A DNA stretch of 7,600 nt. Origin: Chloroflexota bacterium. GTDB lineage: Bacteria > Chloroflexota > Limnocylindria > Limnocylindrales > CSP1-4. Where the stretch lies: NCBI GenBank assembly GCA_021785115.1, contig JAJYGO010000149.1, positions 1 through 7,600 of the forward strand, in the 5' to 3' direction. Both the position numbers and the translations under genes were made by a program. The notes below the pieces were generated by a model. It was not told the origin of the DNA, searched no databases, and was given only the letters and a program-made list of their open reading frames with translations. The stretch's first letter is position 1; every line of letters starts with the position of its first letter. Positions 1 to 6,870 of this stretch are shown here, piece by piece.

Positions 1-645
1 CCGCCGACGATGACGCCGAGCGCGCGAAGACGCTGGGTGCCGTCCCCGACCCTGCAGACGCGGACCTCGTCCCTCTCCTCCATTGCGCGTCAGGCCTTCG
101 TGTGTCACGGTGCCAGCGCGTCGATCCGATTCCAAGTGCCGTTGGTCGCCAAGCCACGACGCGGCGTGGCAACGGTGCCGACGATCGTGAAGATGGCTGT
201 GGCGGCAGTCGGCGATCGCGCCCCGGGGACGCGACCTCGGGGGGTTTGCGGCTGTCCGGTCCCGCGTGTGGGGCGGAACGGGCGCGAGGGCCGGATGTTC
301 GCTGGCCGAGGCCGCCTTGGGAACTCGGTCGTCTCCAGGGATCATCCCGCCTGGAACGACGGGCTCGGGTGGGCGAGACCCCGGCAATGTCACTCGGCGG
401 CCATGCTGGAAGGCTGCCGGGTCGCCGAGCGACCGGACCAGTGGACGATCCGGCTCGCCACCCGCGCCGAGGAGACGTCTCCCTTCCCGACCGCGCGACC
501 CGCAATCCGCAGACTGGCGAGCTACGTCAAGGTGCCATGTGCCAACCGGTGTCGCGCAAGCGGGACCCTCACGGCGCGCGGGACCGTGGTCCGGCGGCCG
601 CCAGGCGACCTCGGTCCAACCGTCCGAGTCTCCACGAATCCCAGA
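1..645. other. No confident gene; probably decayed coding DNA
   Basis: Plus frames 1 and 3 are both free of stops here, but this is what 70% GC produces by chance. The translations are rich in Arg, Pro, Gly and Ser and show no recognisable domain. Only the first 80 or so bases, read in plus frame 3 (peptide beginning ADDDAERAKTLGAVPDPADA), have acidic composition and G/C third positions typical of a real protein. They could be the tail of a gene entering from the left that later lost its frame. I see no RNA gene, repeat array or clear promoter. Confidence 0.3.
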
Positions 646-927
646 GCGGTTCACCTGCGACTCCTCCACGTCATCGCCACAACGACCGAGGCGCGGCCGG
701 GCCTGTACATGGGCGGCGTGAGCGACACCCTCAGCTGGAAGATGCCGGAGGTGCCCAACGACGAGGCGCGGCGGCTGTGGGCGGAGCTCGGCCGGACGGG
801 TGTCGTCCAAGACTACCCGTCCGGGATGATGACGAAGGAGGGCGCTGGCAACCTATCGGTCCGGCTCACGCCCTACGGGCGGGAGTTCGTTCGCCTCCTT
901 CGGCTGGAGGCCGGCTACTCCGACTGA
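646..927 (+). pseudogene. C-terminal fragment of a hypothetical protein
   Basis: From about 646 the frame changes character: third positions become G/C-rich and the peptide reads like a folded C-terminal domain of about 93 residues before the TGA at 925-927. It begins AVHLRLLHVI, has a GLYMGGVSDTL segment, a helix (DEARRLWAELGRTGVVQDY), then MMTKEG and an end LTPYGREFVRLL. The layout of LRLL, MGG, a 'lone L-x-x-L-G-x-x-G' helix, a T-rich turn and a 'T-x-x-GREFxxLL' end resembles the C-termini of some actinobacterial hypothetical proteins, possibly near the DUF4393/Abi-alpha group. That link is from memory and weak. No proper N-terminus or ribosome site is visible. The ATG at 709 or GTG at 718 would give only about 70 residues and neither has a good Shine-Dalgarno sequence. 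I read it as a 5'-truncated or frameshifted remnant; a small real gene is possible. Confidence 0.4.
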
Positions 928-1230
928 CCCCCTGGCTTCGCCGATACACCAAGTGAACGTGCCACGGGAGCGAACCGACCCGTCACTGCCCGCGGACCGA
1001 CCGAGCCTGTTCCTCGGTGGCCGTCACGACCAGACGTAGATCGAGTCACGCACAGGTTGCCGAGCAGCCATCGGGAGCTTGTCAGGCCGGGGACCGCCGA
1101 TCGGACGGTGCCGCCCGCGAGGTCTTCCCCTGGGTATCCACGCGGCCATTGACAACGCAGCTGGCTGGGCGGCGGTGGCGGCGACCGAGCGGTCATCCCC
1201 GTCCGGCCACCGGGGTCGGCGCCTCTGATG
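928..1230. other. Gene-free stretch
   Basis: About 300 bases between the gene fragment and the tRNA-like 3' end. Short open frames exist on both strands but their products are Arg/Ser/Pro-rich with no motif or ribosome site. No terminator-like hairpin with a T tract is seen. Confidence 0.4.
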
Positions 1231-1256
1231 TGGTCGGGGCGAGAGGGCTTGAACCC
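1231..1256 (-). other. tRNA 3'-end fragment (tRNA-Pro-like), candidate att site
   Basis: On the minus strand the sequence reads GGG, TTCAAGC (a T-loop), CCTCT (3' side of the T-stem), CGCCCCG (3' acceptor strand), A (discriminator) and CCA. These are consecutive and correctly spaced for tRNA positions 51 to 76. G72 with A73 and an encoded CCA fit bacterial tRNA-Pro, where high-GC species often have a CGGGGCG/CGCCCCG acceptor. The rest does not fold. The T-stem 5' side gives only two Watson-Crick pairs, no anticodon stem forms, and the nearest acceptor partner (TAGGGCG at 1307-1301) pairs at five of seven positions. A bare tRNA 3' end is what site-specific integrases of mobile elements leave at one junction. 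No integrase is in the window, so the att role is inferred. Confidence 0.5.
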
Positions 1257-1339
1257 GCCGTTCCCACATGCCGGATCGTCCTGCCAGCGTGGATCGTCGG
1301 CGCCCTATGCCGGTCGACCTGAACACGCCTGGCGACTGC

Positions 1340-1822
1340 TCACGTCCGGGCCAGCGCCCGAACCAGGGTGACGAAGAGGGTGAGTGCGTCATCCAGGCCA
1401 ACCATCTTGTAATCAACGACGTGCGGCGCCACGCCGTAGAGGGCCTGGCGCTGGCGGAACTCCACCTCCAGGTAGCGGTCGAGGTCATCCAGTCGTCGGT
1501 GTCCAGCCACGACATTCCGCTCGAAGGCACGCTCGGGATCATCGGTGACGAGGATCACCCGATCGGCGCGCTCGGCAAGATACGCAGTCAGCGGTTCGCC
1601 ACACGAGTGCTGCGTTCCCGCACCGACATCCACCAGCGCCGGAGCCGTGACAGCATCCAGCCACCCTTGTACCAGCGACCAAGTGCGGAGGCCGGGGTCG
1701 CCAAGTTCAGCATCGAGGTCGTGGTGGGGCAGCCGCAGTTCGGCGGCCGCCTTCGCGCACAGGTGCGACTTCCCCACCGACGACGGTCCGATCACGAAGA
1801 TCAGCCCTCGGGGCATGCTCAT
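1340..1822 (-). CDS. Shikimate-kinase-like P-loop NTPase/kinase
   Basis: 160 residues. A P-loop is clear at residues 12-19 (GPSSVGKS) right after a hydrophobic first strand (GLIFVIG). A DLD motif at residues 35-37 sits where shikimate-kinase-type enzymes have their DxD, and LVDVGAGT (63-70) matches the position of the Gly-rich strand-turn of that fold. A later strand (DRVILVTDD) is followed by an Arg-rich lid (RRLDDLDRY) and RQRQALYGVAPHVVDYKMV, like the 'R-x-x-x-Y' tail of shikimate kinases. Length also fits (usual about 165-180). It is unlikely to be the housekeeping enzyme because there are no aro genes nearby and it lacks the usual GGG. It more likely phosphorylates an unknown small molecule or nucleic acid. 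It lies downstream of the PD-(D/E)XK gene on the same strand, 126 bases away. Start: ATG at 1822, with a second in-frame ATG two codons later; no strong ribosome site, so it may depend on upstream translation. Confidence 0.75.
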   Translation of the reverse strand: MSMPRGLIFVIGPSSVGKSHLCAKAAAELRLPHHDLDAELGDPGLRTWSLVQGWLDAVTAPALVDVGAGTQHSCGEPLTAYLAERADRVILVTDDPERAFERNVVAGHRRLDDLDRYLEVEFRQRQALYGVAPHVVDYKMVGLDDALTLFVTLVRALART

Positions 1823-1944
1823 GCGCCGGAGTCCATTCGCCTGGCCTTGGCAGTGAGCGGTGGCAGTAGCGCGCGCGATCGGCTCCAGAAGACCAACGCC
1901 AGCACGCTCCCTACGAGCCGCGCGCCGCTCTCAAGCCGGCCCAC
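1819..1944 (-). CDS. Possible 41-aa hydrophobic small protein
   Basis: A GTG-initiated frame starts 4 bases after the stop of the PD-(D/E)XK gene, and its TGA overlaps the ATG of the kinase gene (ATGA). It therefore fills the gap between the two genes exactly. The peptide has a short hydrophobic core (LVGSVLALVFW) flanked by Arg residues, then a basic tail, which could be a single marginal membrane segment. The same frame is open further upstream as a shadow inside the nuclease gene, so the open frame alone is not evidence. The spacing and overlap are suggestive of translational coupling, but the core is short for a membrane span and the GTG has only a weak GAG-like ribosome site. Confidence 0.2.
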   Translation of the reverse strand: MGRLESGARLVGSVLALVFWSRSRALLPPLTAKARRMDSGA

Positions 1945-1948
1945 TCGC

Positions 1949-2440
1949 TCAGCCGAGCGGTAGCAGTAACACGACGGATGGGCCCTCCCGCACGAGGTAG
2001 ACGCCGACGCCGAGCTGACGCAGGGGAGTCTCGGTTCCCGACACGAGCTTGCGGAAGCGCGGCCAGTCTGGCAGCCCAATCGCGACCTGGTCGCCTGGAT
2101 GTTGGTGGAGATAACGGATCACCTGCAGCACGGCGTCGCCGTACCAGTGGCCGGCCTGCGTCCCTGGCTGCGTGCGCTTCACCAGACCAGCCCGGGCTGG
2201 GTCAGCGTACCGGCCCTTCCTCGGCCAACCCTTCACCTCCACCCGCAACGTTCGGCCGTCCTTCTGAGCCCGGATGTCGTCGCCGTGCTCATGCTTGGCC
2301 GTGTCGGCCAGGTGCTCGATCGTCCAGCCGTCGGCCGCCAGGTGGTCGGCGATCGCCCGCTGGACGTTGCCCTCCCAGTACCAGGCGGCGTGGTACGGAA
2401 CGGGGGCGACTTTCGGAGAGACCTTGACGGGACCATCCAT
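1949..2440 (-). CDS. Small PD-(D/E)XK nuclease-fold protein
   Basis: 163 residues with the order of elements expected of a minimal PD-(D/E)XK restriction-endonuclease fold: Glu23 in an N-terminal helix (WYWEGNVQRAIADHLAADGW), GDDI at 53-56 giving Asp55, then a strand carrying Glu68-Val-Lys70 (RVEVKGWP). After this come a conserved-looking KGRYADPARAG loop, a helix containing AVLQVIRYL, a strand ending VAIGLPDWPRFRKL and a last strand near the C-terminus. All core catalytic positions are present, so it should be able to cleave or nick DNA or RNA; its target is unknown. The sequence style matches a widespread family of uncharacterised bacterial PD-(D/E)XK proteins, recognised from motif layout and not by search. 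A stop lies four codons upstream of the ATG, which fixes the start. It is divergent from the MmeI-like gene across a 168-base gap and probably co-transcribed with the kinase. Confidence 0.75.
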   Translation of the reverse strand: MDGPVKVSPKVAPVPYHAAWYWEGNVQRAIADHLAADGWTIEHLADTAKHEHGDDIRAQKDGRTLRVEVKGWPRKGRYADPARAGLVKRTQPGTQAGHWYGDAVLQVIRYLHQHPGDQVAIGLPDWPRFRKLVSGTETPLRQLGVGVYLVREGPSVVLLLPLG

Positions 2441-2608
2441 TCCATCGACCTAGGGCGGCACGTCGACGAAAAGGGTAGCCCGTCGGGCGGTCGTCCGGCG
2501 TGCTCGACGAATCGCCGTTCCAGCCCCTCCCGCCAGTCTCATCCGGTCGTCCTCCCGGTCTCACCGCGGTTATCCTCGCCTGCGCACCACAAGACCACTG
2601 GATCGTCT
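2441..2608. promoter_or_regulatory. Divergent intergenic region with weak -10 candidates
   Basis: The 168-base gap separates two divergent genes and must hold both promoters. For the plus-strand gene, TATCCT at 2571-2576 is a reasonable -10 box, about 33 bases before the GTG. For the minus strand, TACCCT (2477-2472) is a possible -10, about 32 bases before the ATG at 2440. No good TTGACA-like -35 lies at the right distance for either. No ribosome site precedes the GTG at 2609, so the transcript may have a weak or unusual leader. Confidence 0.3.
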
Positions 2609-5383
2609 GTGACTCCCGCCGACTTCGCCGCCAAGTGGGACGCCAACACTCGAACCGAACGGGCCGCCGCGCATGAGCACTTCATCGACCTGTGCCAGAT
2701 GCTCGGCGTCCTCACCCCCAACAGCGACCCCCACGGCACCGCCTACGCTTTCGAGAAGGGCGCCGAGAAGACCGGTGGCGGGGACGGCTGGGCCAACGTC
2801 TGGCTGCGCGGCCACTTCGCCTGGGAGTACAAGCAGAAGCACCACGACCTGGCCGCCGCGTACGACCAGCTCCTGAAGTACCGCGAGGCGCTGGACAACC
2901 CGCCGCTGCTCGTCGTTTCGGACATGGCCCGCTTCGAGATCCACACCAACTTCACCAACACCCCGAACCGCATCTACGCCTTCACGCTCGCGGACCTGGC
3001 CGAGCGACCGGCGGAGCCGCTGCGCCTGCTGCGGGCGCTGTTCGGCGATCCGGACAGCCTGCGCCCCGACGTGGTTCGGGCCCTTGTCACGGAGCAGGCG
3101 GCCGGCAAGTTCGCCGGTCTCGCCCAGGGCCTTCGGGAGCGGGGCGTCGAGGGGCCGGCCGTGGCGCACTTCCTCGACCGGGTCCTGTTCTGCCTCTTCG
3201 CCGAGGATGCCGGGCTGCTGCCCCGCGGTCTGATGAAGCGCCTGGTGGAGAACCTCTACGCCAACCCGGCCGGCTTCAACACCGGACTGGCGCGCCTGTT
3301 CGCCGTGATGGCCCGCGAGGGCGGCACCTTCGGGACCGACTGGATCGACTGGTTCGATGGCGGGCTGTTCGACGACGCGGCCGCGATCGACCTGCGGGCC
3401 GACGAGATCCGCGTGATCCGGGATGCCGCCGACCTCGACTGGGCGGACGTGGAGCCGGCGATCTTCGGCACCCTGTTCGAGCGCGGGCTCGACCCCGACA
3501 AGCGTTCCCAGCTGGGCGCGCACTACACCGACCGCGGGTCGATCGAGCGCCTGGTGGACGCCGCGGTGATGGTGCCGCTGCGGCGGGACGTCGCGGCGAC
3601 CCGGGCCGCCGTGGAGGATCTGCTCGCTGGTGCGGAGCACCCCGACGCGGCGGCGCTGGACGAGGCGCGCCGGCTGGCCCGGGCGCTCCTGGAGCGGCTG
3701 CGCGCGGTGACGGTGCTCGACCCGGCGTGCGGCTCCGGCAACTTCCTGTACCTCGCGCTGCGCCTGCTGAAGGACCTGGAACAGGAGGTCATCGACTGGG
3801 CGGCCGAGCGCCTGGGGCTGCCGCGCGAGGAGACCCGTATCGGGCCGCGCTCGCTGCGCGGCATCGAGGTGAACCCGTATGCCGCCGAACTGGCGCGGGT
3901 CGTGATCTGGATCGGCGAGATCCAGTGGCTACGTGACCACGGCCACCCCATGCCGAACAACCCGATCCTGCCGCCCCTCGACGTGATCGAGAACCGCGAC
4001 GCGATCCTGGATCGCTCGGACCCGACCCATCCGGTCGAACCGGACTGGCCGGACGCCACGTTCATCGTGGGCAACCCGCCGTTCCTTGGACGTAAGCTGC
4101 TCCGCTCCTACTTGGATGACAGCTACGTTGAGGGGCTGTTCGCCGTCTACGATGGCCGGGTTCCTGCCGAAGCCGATCTCGTCACCTACTGGTTCGAGAA
4201 GGCCCGCGCGATGATCGCCGCGAGGCGCGTGCGTCGCGCCGGCCTGCTCGCGACGCAGGGGATCCGGGGCGGGGCCAGCCGGCGGGTGCTCGATCGGATC
4301 TGCGAGAGCGGCGCGATCTTCATGGCCCGCTCGGACGATCCGTGGGTCCTCGACGGGGCCGCCGTGCATGTCTCCTTCGTCGCGTTCGACGATGGCAGTG
4401 AGGCGGAACGGATCCTCGACGGGCAGCCGGTGGCTGCGATCAACGCCGACCTGACGTCGGAGATGGATCTGACGCGGGCACGGCGCCTGGCCGAGAACCT
4501 TGGAATCGCGTTCCAGGGAGATACCCCAGGGGGCGCGTTCGATCTCACCCCGGACATCGCCCGCGTCATGCTCGCTCAGCCCAACCCAGACGGGCGCCAC
4601 AATCGGGACGTGGTGCGACCCTGGATCAATGCGGCCGATGTGACAGGCCGGCCCCGCGGATCCTTCGTGGTGGACTTCGGGCCCGTCAGGACGCGGGAAG
4701 ATGCGGCGCTCTACGAGGCGCCGTTCGAGCATGTGCGGCGCGAGGTCGAACCGTTCCGCCGTGCGAGCCGTCGTGCCGCGTACGCCGAGCGGTGGTGGCT
4801 TCACATGGAACCGCGACCCGGCCTTCGGAGCGCACTCGCCGGGCTCGATCGCTTCATCGTGACGCCGATCACGGCGAAGTACCACGTCTTCGTGTGGGTC
4901 AGCCCGCCGACCCTCCCGTCGGTCTCGCTCGTAGCCATCGCCCGCGACGACGACTACACCTTGGGTGTCCTCCAGTCGCGGGCGCACACGACCTGGGCCC
5001 GCCGCATGGGGACCCAGCTCGAAACGCGCCCGCGCTACACCCCCACCACCTGCTTTGAGACGTTCCCCTTCCCGCACCCCACCGATGAGCAGCGCGCCGC
5101 CATCGCCGATGCCGCGTCCAACCTCGATCGCCTGCGCACGGGCTGGCTCAACCCGGCGGATCGGCCGTACGACCTGACCGATCGGGAGCTGGCCCGCCGC
5201 ACCCTGACCAACCTCTACAACGAGCGCCCGACCTGGCTGCAGGACGCGCACGCCCGGCTGGACGCCGCCGTCCTCGACGCGTACGGCTGGCCCCCAGACC
5301 TCGCCGACGAGGAGCTGCTGAGTCGGTTGCTAACGCTCAACCTGACTCGGGCAGAAGGCGTGCCGGGCGCGGCTGGAAACTAG
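2609..5383 (+). CDS. MmeI-like (type IIG/IIL) restriction-modification fusion, N6-adenine methyltransferase
   Basis: 924 residues, the usual length for this family. Start chosen at the GTG of 2609 because TPADFAAKWDANTRTERAAAHEHF is the family's N-terminus; the open frame extends further left but only across the divergent nuclease gene. Domains: N-terminal nuclease-like region (about 1-170) with E73-Y-K75; helical spacer (about 170-350); gamma-class methyltransferase with the SAM-binding motif DPACGSGNFL at 371-380 and the catalytic NPPF at 489-492; target recognition region (about 690-850), preceded by the family signature VRPWINAADVTGRPRG near 669; C-terminal helical domain with DLTDRELARRTLTNLYNERP near 855. 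Such enzymes methylate adenine on one strand of an asymmetric site and cut about 20 bases away. Oddity: the residue ten positions before E73, normally the catalytic Asp of D-x9-E-x-K, is Asn63 (AAC at 2795-2797). Cleavage may be lost while methylation is kept. No frameshift or internal stop. Confidence 0.93.
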   Translation: MTPADFAAKWDANTRTERAAAHEHFIDLCQMLGVLTPNSDPHGTAYAFEKGAEKTGGGDGWANVWLRGHFAWEYKQKHHDLAAAYDQLLKYREALDNPPLLVVSDMARFEIHTNFTNTPNRIYAFTLADLAERPAEPLRLLRALFGDPDSLRPDVVRALVTEQAAGKFAGLAQGLRERGVEGPAVAHFLDRVLFCLFAEDAGLLPRGLMKRLVENLYANPAGFNTGLARLFAVMAREGGTFGTDWIDWFDGGLFDDAAAIDLRADEIRVIRDAADLDWADVEPAIFGTLFERGLDPDKRSQLGAHYTDRGSIERLVDAAVMVPLRRDVAATRAAVEDLLAGAEHPDAAALDEARRLARALLERLRAVTVLDPACGSGNFLYLALRLLKDLEQEVIDWAAERLGLPREETRIGPRSLRGIEVNPYAAELARVVIWIGEIQWLRDHGHPMPNNPILPPLDVIENRDAILDRSDPTHPVEPDWPDATFIVGNPPFLGRKLLRSYLDDSYVEGLFAVYDGRVPAEADLVTYWFEKARAMIAARRVRRAGLLATQGIRGGASRRVLDRICESGAIFMARSDDPWVLDGAAVHVSFVAFDDGSEAERILDGQPVAAINADLTSEMDLTRARRLAENLGIAFQGDTPGGAFDLTPDIARVMLAQPNPDGRHNRDVVRPWINAADVTGRPRGSFVVDFGPVRTREDAALYEAPFEHVRREVEPFRRASRRAAYAERWWLHMEPRPGLRSALAGLDRFIVTPITAKYHVFVWVSPPTLPSVSLVAIARDDDYTLGVLQSRAHTTWARRMGTQLETRPRYTPTTCFETFPFPHPTDEQRAAIADAASNLDRLRTGWLNPADRPYDLTDRELARRTLTNLYNERPTWLQDAHARLDAAVLDAYGWPPDLADEELLSRLLTLNLTRAEGVPGAAGN

Positions 5384-5893
5384 GAGCAGGCGCCAACCCG
5401 CGAACGGGCGAGGAGGGGCCGCGGTGCCTACAGCTAGCCCGTGGCCGTGCCTTGCTGATCGACTACACCCCGGTCGCGCGCTGGAGCGCGGTCCGTGGTG
5501 AGATCGAGATGCGCTGGCTCCCCGCGCAGGAGGCGCTGCCGGAGGACGCGCTCCGTGTCGATGACGTCGCACAGGCGTCGGACCTCGGGCGCGGGGTGCT
5601 CGGTCCGGTGTTGGACCGCGTCCGCGCCTGCCTGGCCATAGCCGGTCCGCGCGGCCGGCGCCATCCGGCGCTGGTCCTCGAAGATGATGCAACGTGGCAG
5701 GAGTTTGTCGAGGCGCACGGCCACGGCCCCAGCGATGGAGTGCCAGGCACCGGGCCAGATCCCGCGCTGCGCGCCCCGGCGAACCCAAGACCTAGCCGCG
5801 AGCATCCCGGCCCATTCGACGATGACATGGCTCCGATGGCAGGTGCGGCGGGAGCGGGGAAGGTCGGTTCGGCCGGCGGCGTGGGCAGGCACC
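5384..5893. other. Gene-poor convergent gap with mirrored open frames
   Basis: The methyltransferase ends at 5383 and the next minus-strand gene ends at 5894, so this is a convergent gap of 510 bases. Plus frame 1 is open from a TTG at 5452 (starting LLIDYTPVARWSAVRGEIEM) and the minus frame using the same triplets is open from 5892 to 5434. By hand count over 80 codons both have about 84% G+C at their third positions, so codon use does not choose a strand. Neither product has a motif I recognise. A small hairpin (CCCG, CGAA loop, CGGG, 5397-5408) follows the methyltransferase stop by 13 bases but has no T tract, so I do not call it a terminator. Decayed coding DNA is the best guess. Confidence 0.3.
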
Positions 5894-6383
5894 CTACGGG
5901 GGCGCGACGGTGCCCGTGCTGCGGGCGACCAGCATCTCCTGCTCGAGATGCGTGGCGAGCTCGGCGCCCAAGCCGCACAGGCGCGCCCGCAGATCGGCGA
6001 GTTGGTGGTAGCTCGGCTCGTGGCGCTGGAGCGCCAGCACTTCGGCGCTCAGGCGCTCAACGCGGGCCGCAAGATGGCGGTGCTGCCAGCGCAGGAGCGC
6101 AGTGACGAGGCGCGTGCCGGGCGCTCCTCGAAGTCGGGATAGCACTCGCGCTCGGTGCGGAGGGTGTGGGCCGCGAGCGCGAGCGAGACGGCTCCCACGA
6201 GCTGGTCGAGCGTGCGGCCCAGATCGGGCGCCCCGAGATGCCCGACCAGGCTCGCCGCCGCCTCCAGGCTGTCGAGGACGCTCGCCATGCCCCGCGCCGC
6301 GGCCTGACACACCGCGCTTGGCGGTCCGTTCCCGCCCCGCCGAGGCACTCGGGCGTGCCCACCGTGGCCTCCCCGAAAGCCAT
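5894..6383 (-). pseudogene. Hemerythrin-like four-helix protein, frameshifted
   Basis: Two minus-strand frames make one sensible protein. The first (GMASVLDSLEAAASLVGHL ... LALAAHTLRTERECYPDFEE) runs until about 6130. The second continues APGTRLVTALLRWQHRHLAARVERL ... ending with a helix ATHLEQEMLVA before the stop at 5896-5894. Joined, these give the spacing of a hemerythrin/HHE-type bundle: H-x4-E plus an acidic/aromatic turn, then H-x-H in the next helix, and a last helix with H-x-x-x-E. Such domains bind a di-iron (or O2/NO-sensing) centre. The join needs one extra base near 6127-6131 (for example GAGGAGGCG instead of GAGGAGCG), so either the gene is broken or the sequence has an error. 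Start uncertain: ATG 6288 lies in the first frame. An ATG at 6383 in another frame has better third-position GC and would imply a second shift near 6320. It is the last gene of the minus-strand operon. Confidence 0.55.
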
Positions 6384-6415
6384 CGGTGGGCAACGGCGGC
6401 GCAGGTGAGGCCCCG

Positions 6416-6841
6416 TCAGATCCCGATCGGCGTACCGATCTCGCCGATCAAGGGCGCGATGATCGCCGAGACGATCAGGATGATGGTCCAGGTGCGCACG
6501 AGCCCCACCGAGGCGTGCCCCCGGAACAGGTAGTGGGCGAGCACGAAGCTCACCGCGACGAGGACGAGCATGGTGACCCACATGGCCGCAATGTCGCCGT
6601 CGCGCCCCCCGGCGGTGTTGGGCCACAGGTTGTAGACGTTGGGAACGTTCGGGAAATAGGTGAAGATGAGCCGGATGATGGCCTCGGCCCAGATGCCGGT
6701 GAGCGAGCCCACGTACGCGGCAGCCACGAGCGGCGTGGCCCTCATCGACACCTTCGCCTTGGCGGCCCCGCGGCCACCAGGGAGCGTCCGCGCCAGGGTG
6801 GGTTCCTCGACCGTGACGGCGGTCTCGTCGGGGGTGGTCAT
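6416..6841 (-). CDS. Three-helix membrane protein, function unknown
   Basis: 141 residues. The ATG at 6841 is chosen because AAGGAG (6856-6851) lies 9 bases upstream; a longer reading would run back into the preceding gene. The N-terminal 35 residues are soluble, acidic then basic, with no signal peptide. Three predicted membrane segments follow at about 38-62, 85-106 and 114-136. The loop between the first two has FPNVPNVYNLWPN (residues 63-75), then GGRDGD. H103 and H109 lie at the end of the second segment. I recognise no named family. It follows the 177-aa membrane protein by 29 bases and precedes the hemerythrin-like gene by about 30, so the three are probably one operon, and the two membrane proteins may form a complex. 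Confidence 0.75.
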   Translation of the reverse strand: MTTPDETAVTVEEPTLARTLPGGRGAAKAKVSMRATPLVAAAYVGSLTGIWAEAIIRLIFTYFPNVPNVYNLWPNTAGGRDGDIAAMWVTMLVLVAVSFVLAHYLFRGHASVGLVRTWTIILIVSAIIAPLIGEIGTPIGI

Positions 6842-6850
6842 GTCCGTCTG

Positions 6851-6856
6851 CTCCTT
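6851..6856 (-). promoter_or_regulatory. Shine-Dalgarno site AAGGAG
   Basis: AAGGAG on the minus strand, 9 bases before the ATG at 6841. It decides the start of the 141-aa membrane protein against longer in-frame readings. Confidence 0.7.
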
Positions 6857-6870
6857 GGCGCGCCCCGCGG

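Noticed and set aside
1231..1307. A complete minus-strand tRNA of 73 bases plus CCA
   Set aside because: The acceptor pairs at only five of seven positions plus a wobble, the anticodon stem does not form, and the T-stem is imperfect.
1268..1963. Plus-strand open frame of 231 codons
   Set aside because: It lies opposite the kinase gene, which has a P-loop; the plus-strand product has no motif and a shadow-like composition.
2099..2608. N-terminal extension of the MmeI-like protein by 170 residues
   Set aside because: It is the antisense of the PD-(D/E)XK gene and the intergenic gap; the family N-terminus begins right after the GTG at 2609.
2570..5251. Long minus-strand open frames (2570-3640, 3929-5251)
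   Set aside because: They are antisense to the methyltransferase, whose motifs I and IV, signature segments and length are all intact.
2609..5383. BREX PglX or DISARM methylase
   Set aside because: The N-terminal EYK region and the VRPWINAADVTGRPRG and LTNLYNERP signatures fit the MmeI group, and no BREX or DISARM partner genes are in the window.
5903..5930. Cys-Pro-Cys-Cys 'zinc finger' in a plus-strand frame
   Set aside because: It falls opposite the C-terminus of the hemerythrin-like gene and no second Cys pair completes a metal site.
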